Assembly: GCF_024211275.1 (NCBI RefSeq)
Contig: NZ_JAMLDX010000002.1
Span: 368,127-432,126 of the forward strand
Source of the DNA: Sphingomonas tagetis
GTDB lineage: Bacteria; Pseudomonadota; Alphaproteobacteria; Sphingomonadales; Sphingomonadaceae
Length of the DNA stretch: 64,000 nt
Reading direction: 5' to 3'
The notes beneath the pieces are model-generated. The model was not told the origin of the DNA, made no database searches, and was given only the letters and a program-made list of their open reading frames with translations. The position numbers and the translations under genes were made by a program. Positions 20,997 through 30,825 of this stretch are shown here, piece after piece. Positions within the stretch are counted from its first letter, which is position 1; each line of letters opens with the position of its first letter.

Positions 20997-22715
20997 CTAA
21001 GCCTTTTTCTGCGCCGCTTCCCACGCTTCCATCTGCTTTTCCTTGTCGCGCTTGAGGAAGTCGCGAATCTTCTCGATCTGCTCGTGATACGGCCCCAGAT
21101 CGCCCGGATTGAGCTGCACCGCCGGCACGTCATGATCGATCTTGAACAGCGCGCTGCCGGTCGTGGGGTCGCGCCACACCGGGATCAGGCCGCGTTCGAG
21201 CCGCTTGTCATAGGGCGGCGGGCTGATCACCCATAGATAGTCATAGGCATGGCGCGGGAAGCGCGCGAGGCTGACCGCCACCGGCCGCCACCATTCGCGC
21301 GGGCATTTGGTGTCGGTGACGATCTGCGACGGGTCATGGCTGAACCCGCGCGCCTGCTTGTAGCGCACCGTCAGCAACTGCCCGCCCGCCATCGACCATT
21401 GATCGTTGGTATAGGCGAAGCGCCTTACCATCGCGAGGCCCGGGACGTGCTGGAGGCGCGTCATCGTCCATTCGTTGTAGCAGGTCTCGCCGACGAAGCT
21501 CAGCAGCTTGGCGCCGACCGGGACGTGGTTCAACGCCTTCAACTCGCGGTCATAGGACTTGTCGTAGAGCGCATAGCTCCACGTCGTCGCGCCGATGCGC
21601 ACCAGGAAGAAGACCAGGCCAGCCACCGCCAGCGCCCGCTCGCCCCGGATCGACAGGCCGGGCTTCGGCCTGAGGCCAATCAGCGCGATCGCGATCATGT
21701 AGGGCGCGAGCCGCATATCGGCATAGGCCGATCCGAACACCACGCGCGGCAGCAGCAGGAACACCGCGATCAGGAAGAACGCCGACAGCCCCAGATGCCG
21801 CGAATATTGGATATTCGGATCGCGCACGCCCTTGAGCAGGATCAGATAGACCACGCCCATGCAGGCGATGTCGAACAGCTGCCAGCGGTCACGCATGACC
21901 ATGAGCACCCACCAGATCTTGGCGCGCCAGTTGAACCAGTCGCCGGTCGTCCCGCCGACATGCCCGCCGCTGCGCCACGCCAGCATCAGCAGCGCAGGCG
22001 GCAGCAGCACGAGGCAGTGCACCCCCGCCACGATCCACGGCACCACCCAGCGCTCGACGAAATTGGCGTGCCACGGCCCGGTGCGCGGGCCGCGCTTGTC
22101 GTGCTGGCGGATCAGCTCGGCGGCGAAGCACAGCACCCCGAGCATGCCCCAGCCAAAGGTGTGGGTGACCCAGATGACGAGGCCGATCGGCACGAACACG
22201 AGTGCGCGAAGACCCGTCTTGCCGAGCCGCGCCATGCGCAGCCACAAGGCGAAGGCGTTGAGCGCGAGCGCCATCGACAGGCCGAAATTCACGAAGCCGA
22301 AGTGGAAGGCGTAATTGTAGGCGAGCGGCAACGCGAACAGCGCAGTTGCCGGGATGCGTCCATGCACCTCGCGCGCGATCCACAGCAGGCCGGTGACGGT
22401 CAGCACGGGGATCGCGATCACCAGCAGCTTCACCGCCAGCTCGAGCCCGAAGATCGGCTCCAACGGAATGATCAGCAGGTCGAGCCCGAGATTGCCGATC
22501 AGGCTCCACTCGAACTTGTACCATTCGTTGAGCCACGGCACTTCGTGATGCGACAGCTGCACGCGGAACCGCGCCATATGCCCGGGCAGGTCGACCAGCG
22601 GCGGCACGTCGGGCCACAGCAACGGCACCGCCGCCATGAGCGCCGCGAACAGCACGAACCAGCGCGTCTGCCACCAGCGCGGCGATTCCGAATGTGCGCT
22701 GAGGCCCCCTTGCAT
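20997..22715 (-). CDS. Polytopic membrane protein with DLPGH motif (paralogue 1)
   Basis: 572 residues. About 10-12 hydrophobic segments are followed by a soluble C-terminal part (from about residue 390). Near the N-terminus is PPLVDLPGHMARFRVQL, then REVHGRIP and FALPLAYNYAFHFGFVNF, all shared with the next two genes. The C-terminal part contains CYNEWTMTRLQHVPGLAMVRRFAYTNDQW and DPSQIV-KCP. It ends with a Lys/Glu-rich helix (about 545-572) absent from its paralogues. The fold recalls GT-C glycosyltransferases but no catalytic assignment is possible. It is the last gene of a minus-strand string, 9 bases after paralogue 2. Confidence 0.85.
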   Translation of the reverse strand: MQGGLSAHSESPRWWQTRWFVLFAALMAAVPLLWPDVPPLVDLPGHMARFRVQLSHHEVPWLNEWYKFEWSLIGNLGLDLLIIPLEPIFGLELAVKLLVIAIPVLTVTGLLWIAREVHGRIPATALFALPLAYNYAFHFGFVNFGLSMALALNAFALWLRMARLGKTGLRALVFVPIGLVIWVTHTFGWGMLGVLCFAAELIRQHDKRGPRTGPWHANFVERWVVPWIVAGVHCLVLLPPALLMLAWRSGGHVGGTTGDWFNWRAKIWWVLMVMRDRWQLFDIACMGVVYLILLKGVRDPNIQYSRHLGLSAFFLIAVFLLLPRVVFGSAYADMRLAPYMIAIALIGLRPKPGLSIRGERALAVAGLVFFLVRIGATTWSYALYDKSYDRELKALNHVPVGAKLLSFVGETCYNEWTMTRLQHVPGLAMVRRFAYTNDQWSMAGGQLLTVRYKQARGFSHDPSQIVTDTKCPREWWRPVAVSLARFPRHAYDYLWVISPPPYDKRLERGLIPVWRDPTTGSALFKIDHDVPAVQLNPGDLGPYHEQIEKIRDFLKRDKEKQMEAWEAAQKKA

Positions 22716-22724
22716 CGCGCGCTT

Positions 22725-24248
22725 CTATTCGAGGGGGCGTGACTCCCGCAAGCGCGGCTTATGGTTGATTTCGAGCAGCATGCTCGATCCGTCGCGCCAG
22801 ATCATCGTCATGCCCGACAGCTGACCGGGCGCGAACGGATGCGGACGAACGAGCCACAGATGCGTGAACGGCGCACGCGGGAAGGCGGCGAGCGCGGTTT
22901 TTTGCGGCAGCAGATTGGGGTCGTTGGGGCATGGCGCCGGGAGCACCACCTGCGACGGGTCCTGCGCGAAGAAGCCAGCCCCGTCGAGTTTCACGGTCAA
23001 CAGCGGCGCCCCCGCCAGCAGCCACTGGTCGTTGGCGAACGCTGCCCGCCGCGCGATGGCGAGGCCGGGCAGATGCGAGATACGGCGGTGCGCCCAGGGC
23101 TGCTCGCAGGTGTCGCCAGTCAGCGCCAGCACGCGAGCCCCACGCGGAACATGATCGAGCGCGGCCAGCTCGCGCGTCCAGTCGCGGTCGTAGATCGCCA
23201 GGCTGGCGGTATTGGCGGCGATGCGGAGAAGAAAGAAGGCGAGTCCCGCCAGCGCGATCCGCTGGACGTTCGCGCTCGCGACCGGCGCGATCCCCGCCAG
23301 CGCCACCAGCATCGCATAAGGCAGCAGCCGCATATCGGCATAGGCCGACCCCATCAGCGTGAACGGCAGCAACAGGAAGGCGATGCTCGCGAGCGCCGCT
23401 GCCGCCGCCGCACGCGGTTCGATCCGTCCGATCCGTCCACGTGCGGCGGCATAGATCAGGATCAGCAGCAGCGCGACCGACGCCACGTCGAGCAGGAACC
23501 AGCGGTCGCGCAGCACGATCGACACGCCCTCGAGCTTGGTCATCAGGTCGAACCAGCGCTCGGTGATCCCCCCGCTCCCCCCGCTGCGCCAGACGAACAG
23601 CAGCAACGCCGGCGGCGCCAGCGGCAGGCTGGCAATGCCCGCCCGCAGCGCCGCCGGGATCAGCCTGTCACCCCTTGAGCGCCGCACGGCCCACTCACCG
23701 CCGAACACGAACAGGCACAGCATCGCCCAGCCGACGATATGCGCGGTCCACACCACCAGCCCGATCGCGACGAACAGCGCGAACCGCAGACGCGACGGCC
23801 CCAGCCGCAGCCACAAGGCCCAGCCGGGCAGCATCAGCGCCATCGCCAGCGCATAATTCACGAAGCCGAAATGCAACGGGTAGTTGTAGGCGAGCGGCAA
23901 GGCGAACAGCGCCCAGGGGCTCACGCGGCCATGCAACTCGCGGCTGAGCCACAGCGCCCCGCCCACGGTCAGCACCGGAATGGCGATCACCACCGCCTTC
24001 ACCGCCGTTTCCAGCCCAAGCCACGGCCCGAGCGCCGCGACGAGCAGGTCCACGCCGAGATTGCCCACCGGACGCCAGCGAAACTCGAACCACTGGCCCA
24101 GCACCGCCGCCTCGTCGCCGAGCATCACGCGATAGCGCCCGATATGCCCGGGCAGGTCGATCAGCGGCGGCACCGCCGGCCACAGCAACGGCACGGCGGC
24201 CAGCAACATCGCCACCAGCGCAAACCAGCGCGTCTGCCACCAGCGCAT
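22725..24248 (-). CDS. Polytopic membrane protein with DLPGH motif (paralogue 2)
   Basis: 507 residues with the same architecture as its neighbours: PPLIDLPGHIGRYRVML, SRELHGRVSP, FALPLAYNYPLHFGFVNY, then CEQPWAHRRISHLPGLAIARRAAFANDQW and DPSQVVLPAPCP in the C-terminal domain. The ATG at 24248 overlaps the stop of paralogue 3 (TGATG), preferred over an upstream in-frame ATG at 24296. Two conserved Cys positions in the C-terminal domain suggest a disulfide if that domain is periplasmic. Function unknown; a GT-C-like transferase is the best structural guess. Confidence 0.85.
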   Translation of the reverse strand: MRWWQTRWFALVAMLLAAVPLLWPAVPPLIDLPGHIGRYRVMLGDEAAVLGQWFEFRWRPVGNLGVDLLVAALGPWLGLETAVKAVVIAIPVLTVGGALWLSRELHGRVSPWALFALPLAYNYPLHFGFVNYALAMALMLPGWALWLRLGPSRLRFALFVAIGLVVWTAHIVGWAMLCLFVFGGEWAVRRSRGDRLIPAALRAGIASLPLAPPALLLFVWRSGGSGGITERWFDLMTKLEGVSIVLRDRWFLLDVASVALLLILIYAAARGRIGRIEPRAAAAAALASIAFLLLPFTLMGSAYADMRLLPYAMLVALAGIAPVASANVQRIALAGLAFFLLRIAANTASLAIYDRDWTRELAALDHVPRGARVLALTGDTCEQPWAHRRISHLPGLAIARRAAFANDQWLLAGAPLLTVKLDGAGFFAQDPSQVVLPAPCPNDPNLLPQKTALAAFPRAPFTHLWLVRPHPFAPGQLSGMTMIWRDGSSMLLEINHKPRLRESRPLE

Positions 24249-25762
24249 CAGCGCGACCGCTCGATGCGGTACAGCCCGCTCGTCCCGTCGCGCCATAACG
24301 GTGTCATGCCGGCGAGCAGCCTGGGATCATATGCCGGCGGATCGACCAGCCAGAGATGGTCGAACGTCCCGCGCGGGATCGTCTTCAGCGCAACGTCCAC
24401 CGGCTTCAGCTGCGATTCGATCTCGCACGGGCCGGACAGCACCATTTGCGAAGGGTCGGTGGCGAACGCGCCCATGTCCTTCGCGGTCACGCTCAGCAGC
24501 GCCGACCCGCTCAGCGGCCACTGGTCGTTGGCGAACGCCGCGCGCCGCGCCAGCGCGATGCCCGGCAGATGCACCAGCCGGCTGCGCCCCCATGGCTTGA
24601 GACACTGTTCCCCCACCAACGTCACCAGCCGCGCCCCGCGCGGAACGTGATCGAGCGCCGCCAGCTCGCGCGTCCAGCTGCGGTCATATTGCCAGAAGCT
24701 GATCGCCGTCCCCGCCGTCCGCGCGGCGAAGAAGAGCAGCCCCGCCAGCGCTAGCCGCTGCTGCCAGCGCGCGCTCATCGCCTCGCCCGGCCGCATAGCG
24801 ATCAGCGCGAACAACAGCACCAGCGGCGCCAGCCGCATGTCGGCGAAGGTCGAGTCGAACAGAATGTAGGGCAGCGCCAGATAGGCCAGCGCGAACAGCG
24901 CCGCGACGCCGGTCAGCATCCCCGACCGTGCAATCCGCCGGTCACGAAAGCCGAGATAGACCAGCGCCCACAGCAGCAGCACGCTGGCGAGGTCCCACGC
25001 CATCCAGCGGTCGCGCAGGATCGTCGCCAGCCATTGCAGCTTGTGCTGAAGAAATTCGCCCGTCATCCCGCCGCCGCTGTCCACGCGCCACAGCACCAGC
25101 AGCAGCAGCGGCACCGCCAGCGGCAGGCAGCCGATCGCGGCCCGCACAGCCCCGCCGACCAACCCGCGCCCCGTCTCCCGCTGCCGCGCCAGCTCCGCCC
25201 CGAACGCCATCAGCCCCAGCGCACCCCAGCCCATCACATGCGCCAGCCACACGATGCAGGCGAGCGGCACGAACAGCGCCGCGCGCAACTTCGTTTGCCC
25301 CGCCAGCCGCAACCACAGCGCGAAGGCGTTGAACGCCAGGGCCACCGCCAGCGCATAATTCACGAACCCGAATTGCAGCGGAAAGCTGTACGCCAGCGGC
25401 AGCGCGAACCACGCGAACGGCGTGATCCGCCCATGCACCTCGCGCGTGACCCACAAGATGCCGGATGCCATCAGCGCGGCCGTCGCAATCACGGCGGCCT
25501 TGACCGCCGGCTCCAGCCCGACCAGCGGCGCCAGCGCATACACCAGCAGGTCGACGCCCAGATTACCGACCAGCCGCCACTCGAAGCGATACCATTGCGC
25601 CAGCACATCGGCATCGGTGCCCAGCATCACGCGATAGCGCCCGATATGCCCGGGCAGGTCGGTCAGCGGCGGGATCGCCGGCCACAGCAGCGGCACAATC
25701 GACAGCAGCACCGCCAACCCCACCGCCCCGCGCCGCTGCCACCAGTGAACGTCACGGTTCAC
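24248..25762 (-). CDS. Polytopic membrane protein with DLPGH motif (paralogue 3)
   Basis: 504 residues, colinear with paralogues 1 and 2: PPLTDLPGHIGRYRVML, TREVHGRITP, FALPLAYSFPLQFGFVNY, CLKPWGRSRLVHLPGIALARRAAFANDQW, DPSQMVLSGPCE. It is closest by eye to paralogue 2 (shared GHIGRYRVMLG). It starts in the stop of the upstream GT-C-like gene (ATGA) and its own stop overlaps the next start, so three genes in a row are coupled. Unrecognised family; membrane location is certain from the hydrophobicity pattern. Confidence 0.85.
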   Translation of the reverse strand: MNRDVHWWQRRGAVGLAVLLSIVPLLWPAIPPLTDLPGHIGRYRVMLGTDADVLAQWYRFEWRLVGNLGVDLLVYALAPLVGLEPAVKAAVIATAALMASGILWVTREVHGRITPFAWFALPLAYSFPLQFGFVNYALAVALAFNAFALWLRLAGQTKLRAALFVPLACIVWLAHVMGWGALGLMAFGAELARQRETGRGLVGGAVRAAIGCLPLAVPLLLLVLWRVDSGGGMTGEFLQHKLQWLATILRDRWMAWDLASVLLLWALVYLGFRDRRIARSGMLTGVAALFALAYLALPYILFDSTFADMRLAPLVLLFALIAMRPGEAMSARWQQRLALAGLLFFAARTAGTAISFWQYDRSWTRELAALDHVPRGARLVTLVGEQCLKPWGRSRLVHLPGIALARRAAFANDQWPLSGSALLSVTAKDMGAFATDPSQMVLSGPCEIESQLKPVDVALKTIPRGTFDHLWLVDPPAYDPRLLAGMTPLWRDGTSGLYRIERSR

Positions 25763-27477
25763 GGGCGCGGCACCAGGATTATGACACCGTCAGGCCCCGC
25801 GACCGGTTTCGTCCAGCCGGGCGTCCGGCCTTGCCTGGCCAGCGCCACGATCGATCCCGGCGCCGCGACACCCGCGAGGTCGAGATCGTCAACCCAGCCC
25901 GGACAATAGGCGATGGCGCGCAGTTTCCACCACTGCGCCTCGGCCGCCGCGGTCTCGGGCTTGCCGAGGAACAGCCGGTAATGCGCCAGATTCGCCGCGC
26001 CGTTGCGGTGATAGGGCGCCGCCAGCACCGCCTGCCCCGGCGTTTCGAGCACATAGGCGCCCATGTCGAGCGGCACCGCGATCATCCCCGGCCCCAGCAC
26101 GGCGATGCGCTGGAGATTGGCCGGGGTCAGGCATGGTGCGCGAGGCTGCTCGGCGGGCCGCGAAACCGGGAGCGCGCCCGCGGCCAGCGGATAGAGGATA
26201 CCGGCCGAACCGGCCCATGCGGCCACCGTTGCAAGCGGCCGCCCGCGCGCTCGAACCCGCACGATCATCGCCGCGAGCACGGGCACGGCCAGCGCCGCGC
26301 CGAATGGCGCCAGCCGAAGCTGGATGCCGCTCAGCACCACCGCACCGAGCAGCAGCGCGAGCCAGCTCAGCAAGCCGGCGTCGCTTCGGTTGCGCGCCAC
26401 CTGCACCACCACTGCCGCCAGCCCGGCGAGCATCAGCCCGGCATAGCCGATCACCACCGCGACCGGCGTCCCGAACAGCGGCTGCGCCTCGGCCACGTGA
26501 TCGAGCCACAATGTGCGCAGCAGCGGCGGCACCGCGCCATAAGGCCCGGCAAGACAGGCGGGTGCGAGAAATGGAACCGCGGCGATCAGCATGGCCCCGG
26601 CCAGAGCCAGCGCGCCGACCCGGCGCACCCTCGTGTCCAGCCCTGGCACGACGCCAACCATGGCGAGCAGCACGCCGGCAAGAATCGCCATCCAAGCCAC
26701 CGGCGGCGTGAACGCATCGCACAAGGCGGACGGCCAGATCCGCGGCGCGAGCAGCAACGCGGCCAGCGCCATACCGCCGCTCAGGCCCATGCCGGTGGCC
26801 GCCAGCATCGCGGCACGGTCCTTACCCTCTACCACCCAGCGCAGCGCGATCGCCGCCAGCACCAGCGCGCATAGCGGCGCACTTTCGAGGCCGATGGCAA
26901 TGCTGGCGGCGATGGCCACCCCCGCAACTGCACCCGCCCGCGCCGAGGGCGCCGCGAGCATCGCTCGTCCCCCCGCAAGCAACAGCAGCAGCTGCAATCC
27001 ATGATGGTCGATTCGGCCGGGCGTGAAGAACCCCGTGGCGGGATAAGCGAGCGCGCCGAGCAGCAGCGCGATCAGGCCCGCCCCTGCCCCGCCCGACAAC
27101 CGCCGCGCCAGGCTCGCCAGCAACGCCAGTGTCGCCGCGAACAGCACCGCCGGCCATAGGATCACCGCAACCAGCTCGGCGCCATGCCGTCCGGCGAGCG
27201 GCTCCAGCAGCACGATCAGCGCCGCCGGCACCAGATCGGGCAGCCGCGACCAGTGCATCGCCAGCCCTCCGCCCAGCTGATACTGGCTCAAATCCGAAAA
27301 CGCCTGTCCGCCGATCCAGTCGCGAATCTGCATGAGCCGCATCATGTCGTCGGGGTCGGGCAGGATCAGCGCCGAGAGCCGCGCCCAGTCGGCGATCGTC
27401 CAGGCGAGCGTCAGCAGCGCCGCGACCGCCATGGCAATCGCGGCGTCACGCCACCGTCCGGAGAGCGCAGCCGTCAT
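25759..27477 (-). CDS. GT-C-like integral membrane protein
   Basis: 572 residues with about 12 membrane segments. The first large loop holds an acidic pair in LPDPDDMMRLMQIRDWIGG and later SQYQLGGGLAMHWSRLPDLVPAALI; a second motif is PGRIDHHGLQLLLLLAGG. This pattern (acidic residues after TM1, conserved His/Asp loop) resembles lipid-linked sugar transferases of the GT-C class, but no named family can be confirmed. The C-terminal soluble part has a single Cys pair region (APCLTP, YCPGW). It is translationally coupled to the DLPGH trio, suggesting a common pathway. Confidence 0.8.
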   Translation of the reverse strand: MTAALSGRWRDAAIAMAVAALLTLAWTIADWARLSALILPDPDDMMRLMQIRDWIGGQAFSDLSQYQLGGGLAMHWSRLPDLVPAALIVLLEPLAGRHGAELVAVILWPAVLFAATLALLASLARRLSGGAGAGLIALLLGALAYPATGFFTPGRIDHHGLQLLLLLAGGRAMLAAPSARAGAVAGVAIAASIAIGLESAPLCALVLAAIALRWVVEGKDRAAMLAATGMGLSGGMALAALLLAPRIWPSALCDAFTPPVAWMAILAGVLLAMVGVVPGLDTRVRRVGALALAGAMLIAAVPFLAPACLAGPYGAVPPLLRTLWLDHVAEAQPLFGTPVAVVIGYAGLMLAGLAAVVVQVARNRSDAGLLSWLALLLGAVVLSGIQLRLAPFGAALAVPVLAAMIVRVRARGRPLATVAAWAGSAGILYPLAAGALPVSRPAEQPRAPCLTPANLQRIAVLGPGMIAVPLDMGAYVLETPGQAVLAAPYHRNGAANLAHYRLFLGKPETAAAEAQWWKLRAIAYCPGWVDDLDLAGVAAPGSIVALARQGRTPGWTKPVAGPDGVIILVPRP

Positions 27478-27500
27478 GCGACCGCGCTAGCCGATCATGG

Positions 27501-28145
27501 TTAATTTTCTACAGGCAGCAATTGCAGCCCGCCGAGCAGCACTTCGAGATGCGCGCGGCCGAGCCGGCTCCACACATTGTAGGTGCAATGCTGACGGTGA
27601 ATGCGGACATAAGCGAGCGAGTTTTCGCCGCGCCCCTCGGGATTGTCCGCCCGATACGGCCGTGCGCCCTCGAGCCCGAACCCGGCGAAGGACGGCCGCT
27701 CGAGCTGGTCCAGTTCCATGAAATAGGGCCATTGCCGCGCCAGCCGCCGCGTCTGGGCGTAGGGCGGGCCGCGGTCGGCGGAGAGCAGCCCCGGCCCCGC
27801 CACGCCATAGGCGCTGCGCGTCCCCGGCACGTCGAACGCCACGGCCCAGCCGCCGCTGAACGTCGCCGGACGCGGCGTGCCGCCTCCGCCGCCCTCATCG
27901 GTGAACGCGACCGGCGCGCAGCCCGCGCGGTTCTCCGCCTTGGCCCATTGCCGCCGGATCAGGTCCGCCGCGATGAAGCGCGGCGCGGCGGGCGACGGTG
28001 TCGCGATCGGCGAGGGCGCAGGCGTCGGCCGAGCTGCCACTGCGACCGGCGATGTGGATGGGCTGGCGGACGGCTGGGGTCCGGTCGATGGCTGGGAGCC
28101 GCATGCCGCAAGCATGACGGCCGGGCTCAGAAACAGGATACGCAT
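27501..28145 (-). CDS. Putative lipoprotein, unknown function
   Basis: 214 residues. A short signal sequence ends in the lipobox LAAC with C15, followed by a Pro/Ser/Thr-rich linker (about 17-55) typical of a tethered outer-membrane or periplasmic protein. The mature domain has two Cys (GCAPVAF, QHCTYNV) that may pair. No family was recognised. It lies 40 bases after argG and 23 bases before the GT-C-like gene on the same strand, so it may belong to the membrane-protein transcript. Confidence 0.75.
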   Translation of the reverse strand: MRILFLSPAVMLAACGSQPSTGPQPSASPSTSPVAVAARPTPAPSPIATPSPAAPRFIAADLIRRQWAKAENRAGCAPVAFTDEGGGGGTPRPATFSGGWAVAFDVPGTRSAYGVAGPGLLSADRGPPYAQTRRLARQWPYFMELDQLERPSFAGFGLEGARPYRADNPEGRGENSLAYVRIHRQHCTYNVWSRLGRAHLEVLLGGLQLLPVEN

Positions 28146-28185
28146 GCCGTGACGACGCGCCGCGCCGCCGCGAGTTCCGTTTCGC

Positions 28186-29403
28186 TCAGTCCTCGCGCCG
28201 CCCCAGCAGCCGCAACCGCAGCGCGTTCAGCTTGATGAAGCCCGCCGCGTCACGCTGGTCATACGCGCCCTGATCGTCCTCGAACGTCACGACCTTCTCG
28301 CTGTACAGCGAATAGGGCGACTTGCGCCCGACCACGCTGGCGCTGCCCTTGTAGAGCTTGAGCCGCACGGTGCCGGCGACCTTCTGCTGCGAATGGTCGA
28401 TCGCCGCCTGCATCATCTCGCGCTCGGGCGCGAACCAGAAGCCGTTATAGACCATCTCGGCATAGCGCGGCGCCCATTCGTCCTTGAGATGCGCGGCGCC
28501 GCGGTCGAGCGTGATCGATTCGATCCCGCGATGCGCGAGGTGATAGATGGTCCCGCCCGGCGTCTCGTACATGCCGCGCGACTTCATGCCGACGAAGCGG
28601 TTCTCGACCAGATCGAGCCGCCCGATGCCATGCTTGCGGCCAAGCTCGTTGAGCGCCGCCAGCAGCGTCGCGGGCGACATCGCCTCGCCATTGAGCGCGA
28701 TGCCGTCGCCCTTCTCGAAATCGACCGTGATATATTCGGGCGTGTCGGGCGCGTCCTCCGGGTTCACCGTGCGCGAATAGACATAGTCGGGGGTCTCATC
28801 CCACGGATCCTCGAGCACCTTGCCCTCGGACGAGGTGTGCAGCAGGTTCGCGTCGGTCGAGAAGGGCGACTCGCCGCGCTTGTCCTTGGTCACCTGGATC
28901 TGGTGCTGCTCGGCGAATTCGATCAGCTTGGTGCGGCTGGTCAGGTCCCATTCGCGCCACGGCGCGATGACCTTGATGTCCGGGTTGAGCGCATAGGCCG
29001 AGAGCTCGAAGCGCACCTGATCGTTGCCCTTGCCGGTCGCGCCATGGCTGACTGCATCGGCGTTCACTTCCTTGGCGATTTCGATCAGCCGCTTGGAGAT
29101 CAGCGGCCGCGCGATCGACGTGCCGAGCAGGTACAGCCCCTCGTACAGCGCATTGGCGCGCATCATCGGAAAGACGAAGTCGCGGACGAACTCTTCCTTG
29201 AGGTCGTCGATGAAGATGTGCTCGGGCTTGACGCCTGCGTTGAGCGCCTTCTGGCGCGCGGGCTCGAGCTCCTCGCCCTGGCCAAGGTCGGCGGTGAAGG
29301 TCACCACCTCGCACTGATATTCCTGCTGAAGCCATTTCAGGATCACGCTGGTGTCGAGGCCGCCCGAATAGGCGAGGACAACCCGGTTGATCTTGTCGGA
29401 CAT
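28186..29403 (-). CDS. argG: Argininosuccinate synthase
   Basis: 405 residues, the normal length. The ATP pyrophosphatase P-loop AYSGGLDTS lies at 11-19, and later motifs [13 protein letters not shown] and [22 protein letters not shown] are standard ArgG. It joins citrulline and aspartate using ATP in arginine synthesis, in the cytoplasm. It lies 33 bases after the MATE gene and may share that transcript or have its own promoter in the short gap. Confidence 0.98.
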   Translation of the reverse strand: MSDKINRVVLAYSGGLDTSVILKWLQQEYQCEVVTFTADLGQGEELEPARQKALNAGVKPEHIFIDDLKEEFVRDFVFPMMRANALYEGLYLLGTSIARPLISKRLIEIAKEVNADAVSHGATGKGNDQVRFELSAYALNPDIKVIAPWREWDLTSRTKLIEFAEQHQIQVTKDKRGESPFSTDANLLHTSSEGKVLEDPWDETPDYVYSRTVNPEDAPDTPEYITVDFEKGDGIALNGEAMSPATLLAALNELGRKHGIGRLDLVENRFVGMKSRGMYETPGGTIYHLAHRGIESITLDRGAAHLKDEWAPRYAEMVYNGFWFAPEREMMQAAIDHSQQKVAGTVRLKLYKGSASVVGRKSPYSLYSEKVVTFEDDQGAYDQRDAAGFIKLNALRLRLLGRRED

Positions 29404-29436
29404 CGCTTCAGCTCCAGAGGAAAAGTCGCGTGGCCT

Positions 29437-30777
29437 CTAGGGCCGCGGGGGCGGTTCCGCAACACTGGCGAACAGCCGCGGCAGATGCGCGCCCAGCGTC
29501 ACCGCGCGATAGAAATAGCTCGCGAGCAGCGCCAGCCACACCCCCGCTGCCCCCAGCGGCCGCAACAGCAAGTCGGTGCCGACATAGAGCAACGTCGCCA
29601 GGATCGCCGCGTTGCGCAGCGCCCGTCCCTGCGTCGCCCCGATGAACACGCCGTCGAGCAGCCATGCCGGCACGCCCACGGTCGCGGCCAGCGCGGCGAG
29701 CGGCAGCACTTCGCGCGCCGCCGCACGCACCGCATCGTTGGTGGTGAGCAGGTCGATCAGATGACCGCCCAGCGCGACCGACACGATCGTCGCGAGCAAC
29801 CCGAACCCCAGCGAGAACTCCCCCGTCAGCCGCATCGCCCGCTTCAGGTCCGCCCGCGAGCCCGACCCCACCGCAATCCCCACGCGCGACTCGGCGGTGA
29901 AGGCGAAACCGTCGAGCACGAAGGCGAAGATGCCGACCAGCTGCATCAGCACATGGTTGGCGGCGAGCTGCACCGTCCCCAGCCGCGCGCCGGCATTGGC
30001 CAGCCACAGGAATAGCGCCAGCAGCGCCACGGTGCGGATCATGATGTCGGCATTGACCGCGAACAGCCGTTTCCACGCCGCCGCCTCGAAGAAGCCGGCG
30101 CGCTGTCCCGCCAACGCCCCCGGCCCGGCGATCCGCAGCACCGCGAACACGCCCAGCCCCAGCGCCACCCACTCGGCCAGCGCCGTGCCCAGCCCGACGC
30201 CGCGCGCCCCCATGCCGAAATGCCACACGAACAGCAGGTCGAACGCGACGTTGACGGCGTTCATCGCGACTTGCAGCCACAGCGTGTCGCGCGTCCGCCC
30301 CAGCCCATAGAGCCAGCCATTGATCGCATAGAAGCCGAGCGCCGCCGGTGCGCCCAGAAACCGAGCACTCACAAACTCGCGCGCCGCCGCGTCCAAACTG
30401 CCCCCGCCGGCCAGCGCGGCGAGCGCGACCGGCACGATCAGCAGCTGCAGCGCCACCAGCGCCGCCCCGATCGCCAGCCCCGCCACGACGCCCCGCGCGA
30501 GCAATGCATTGACCTCCGGCCGGTCGCCGCGGCCATGCGCCTGCGCGGTCAGCCCGGTCATCCCCATGCGCAGGAAGCCGAAGGCCCAGAAGATGAAGTT
30601 GATGATCGCGACGCCCAGCGCCACCCCGGCCAGCGCCGCCGCGTCGCCGGTCCAGCCGATCACCGCGGTGTCGACCAGCCCGACCAGCGGCACCGTCGTC
30701 TGGCCGAGCATGATCGGCCAGGCCTGCGCGAAGATCGACCGGCGGGTCAGAAGCAGAGGTTGCGCGGGCGGTTGCAT
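29437..30777 (-). CDS. MATE family efflux transporter (DinF-like)
   Basis: 446 residues with 12 hydrophobic helices in two homologous halves. The start QAWPIMLGQTTVPLVGLVDTAVIG and FGFLRMGMTGLTAQAHGRGD are typical of the DinF branch of MATE transporters, which export drugs or metabolites against a Na+ or H+ gradient. The ATG at 30777 was chosen because the transporter domain begins right there; a longer in-frame reading to 31263 overlaps two plus-strand genes and is not plausible. It is divergent from the DUF1801 gene. Substrate unknown. Confidence 0.92.
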   Translation of the reverse strand: MQPPAQPLLLTRRSIFAQAWPIMLGQTTVPLVGLVDTAVIGWTGDAAALAGVALGVAIINFIFWAFGFLRMGMTGLTAQAHGRGDRPEVNALLARGVVAGLAIGAALVALQLLIVPVALAALAGGGSLDAAAREFVSARFLGAPAALGFYAINGWLYGLGRTRDTLWLQVAMNAVNVAFDLLFVWHFGMGARGVGLGTALAEWVALGLGVFAVLRIAGPGALAGQRAGFFEAAAWKRLFAVNADIMIRTVALLALFLWLANAGARLGTVQLAANHVLMQLVGIFAFVLDGFAFTAESRVGIAVGSGSRADLKRAMRLTGEFSLGFGLLATIVSVALGGHLIDLLTTNDAVRAAAREVLPLAALAATVGVPAWLLDGVFIGATQGRALRNAAILATLLYVGTDLLLRPLGAAGVWLALLASYFYRAVTLGAHLPRLFASVAEPPPRP

Positions 30778-30825
30778 GGCGCCTCCTTGCGCATATGCTC
30801 GGCCGAAATCCAGCGGAGCGCGCCG

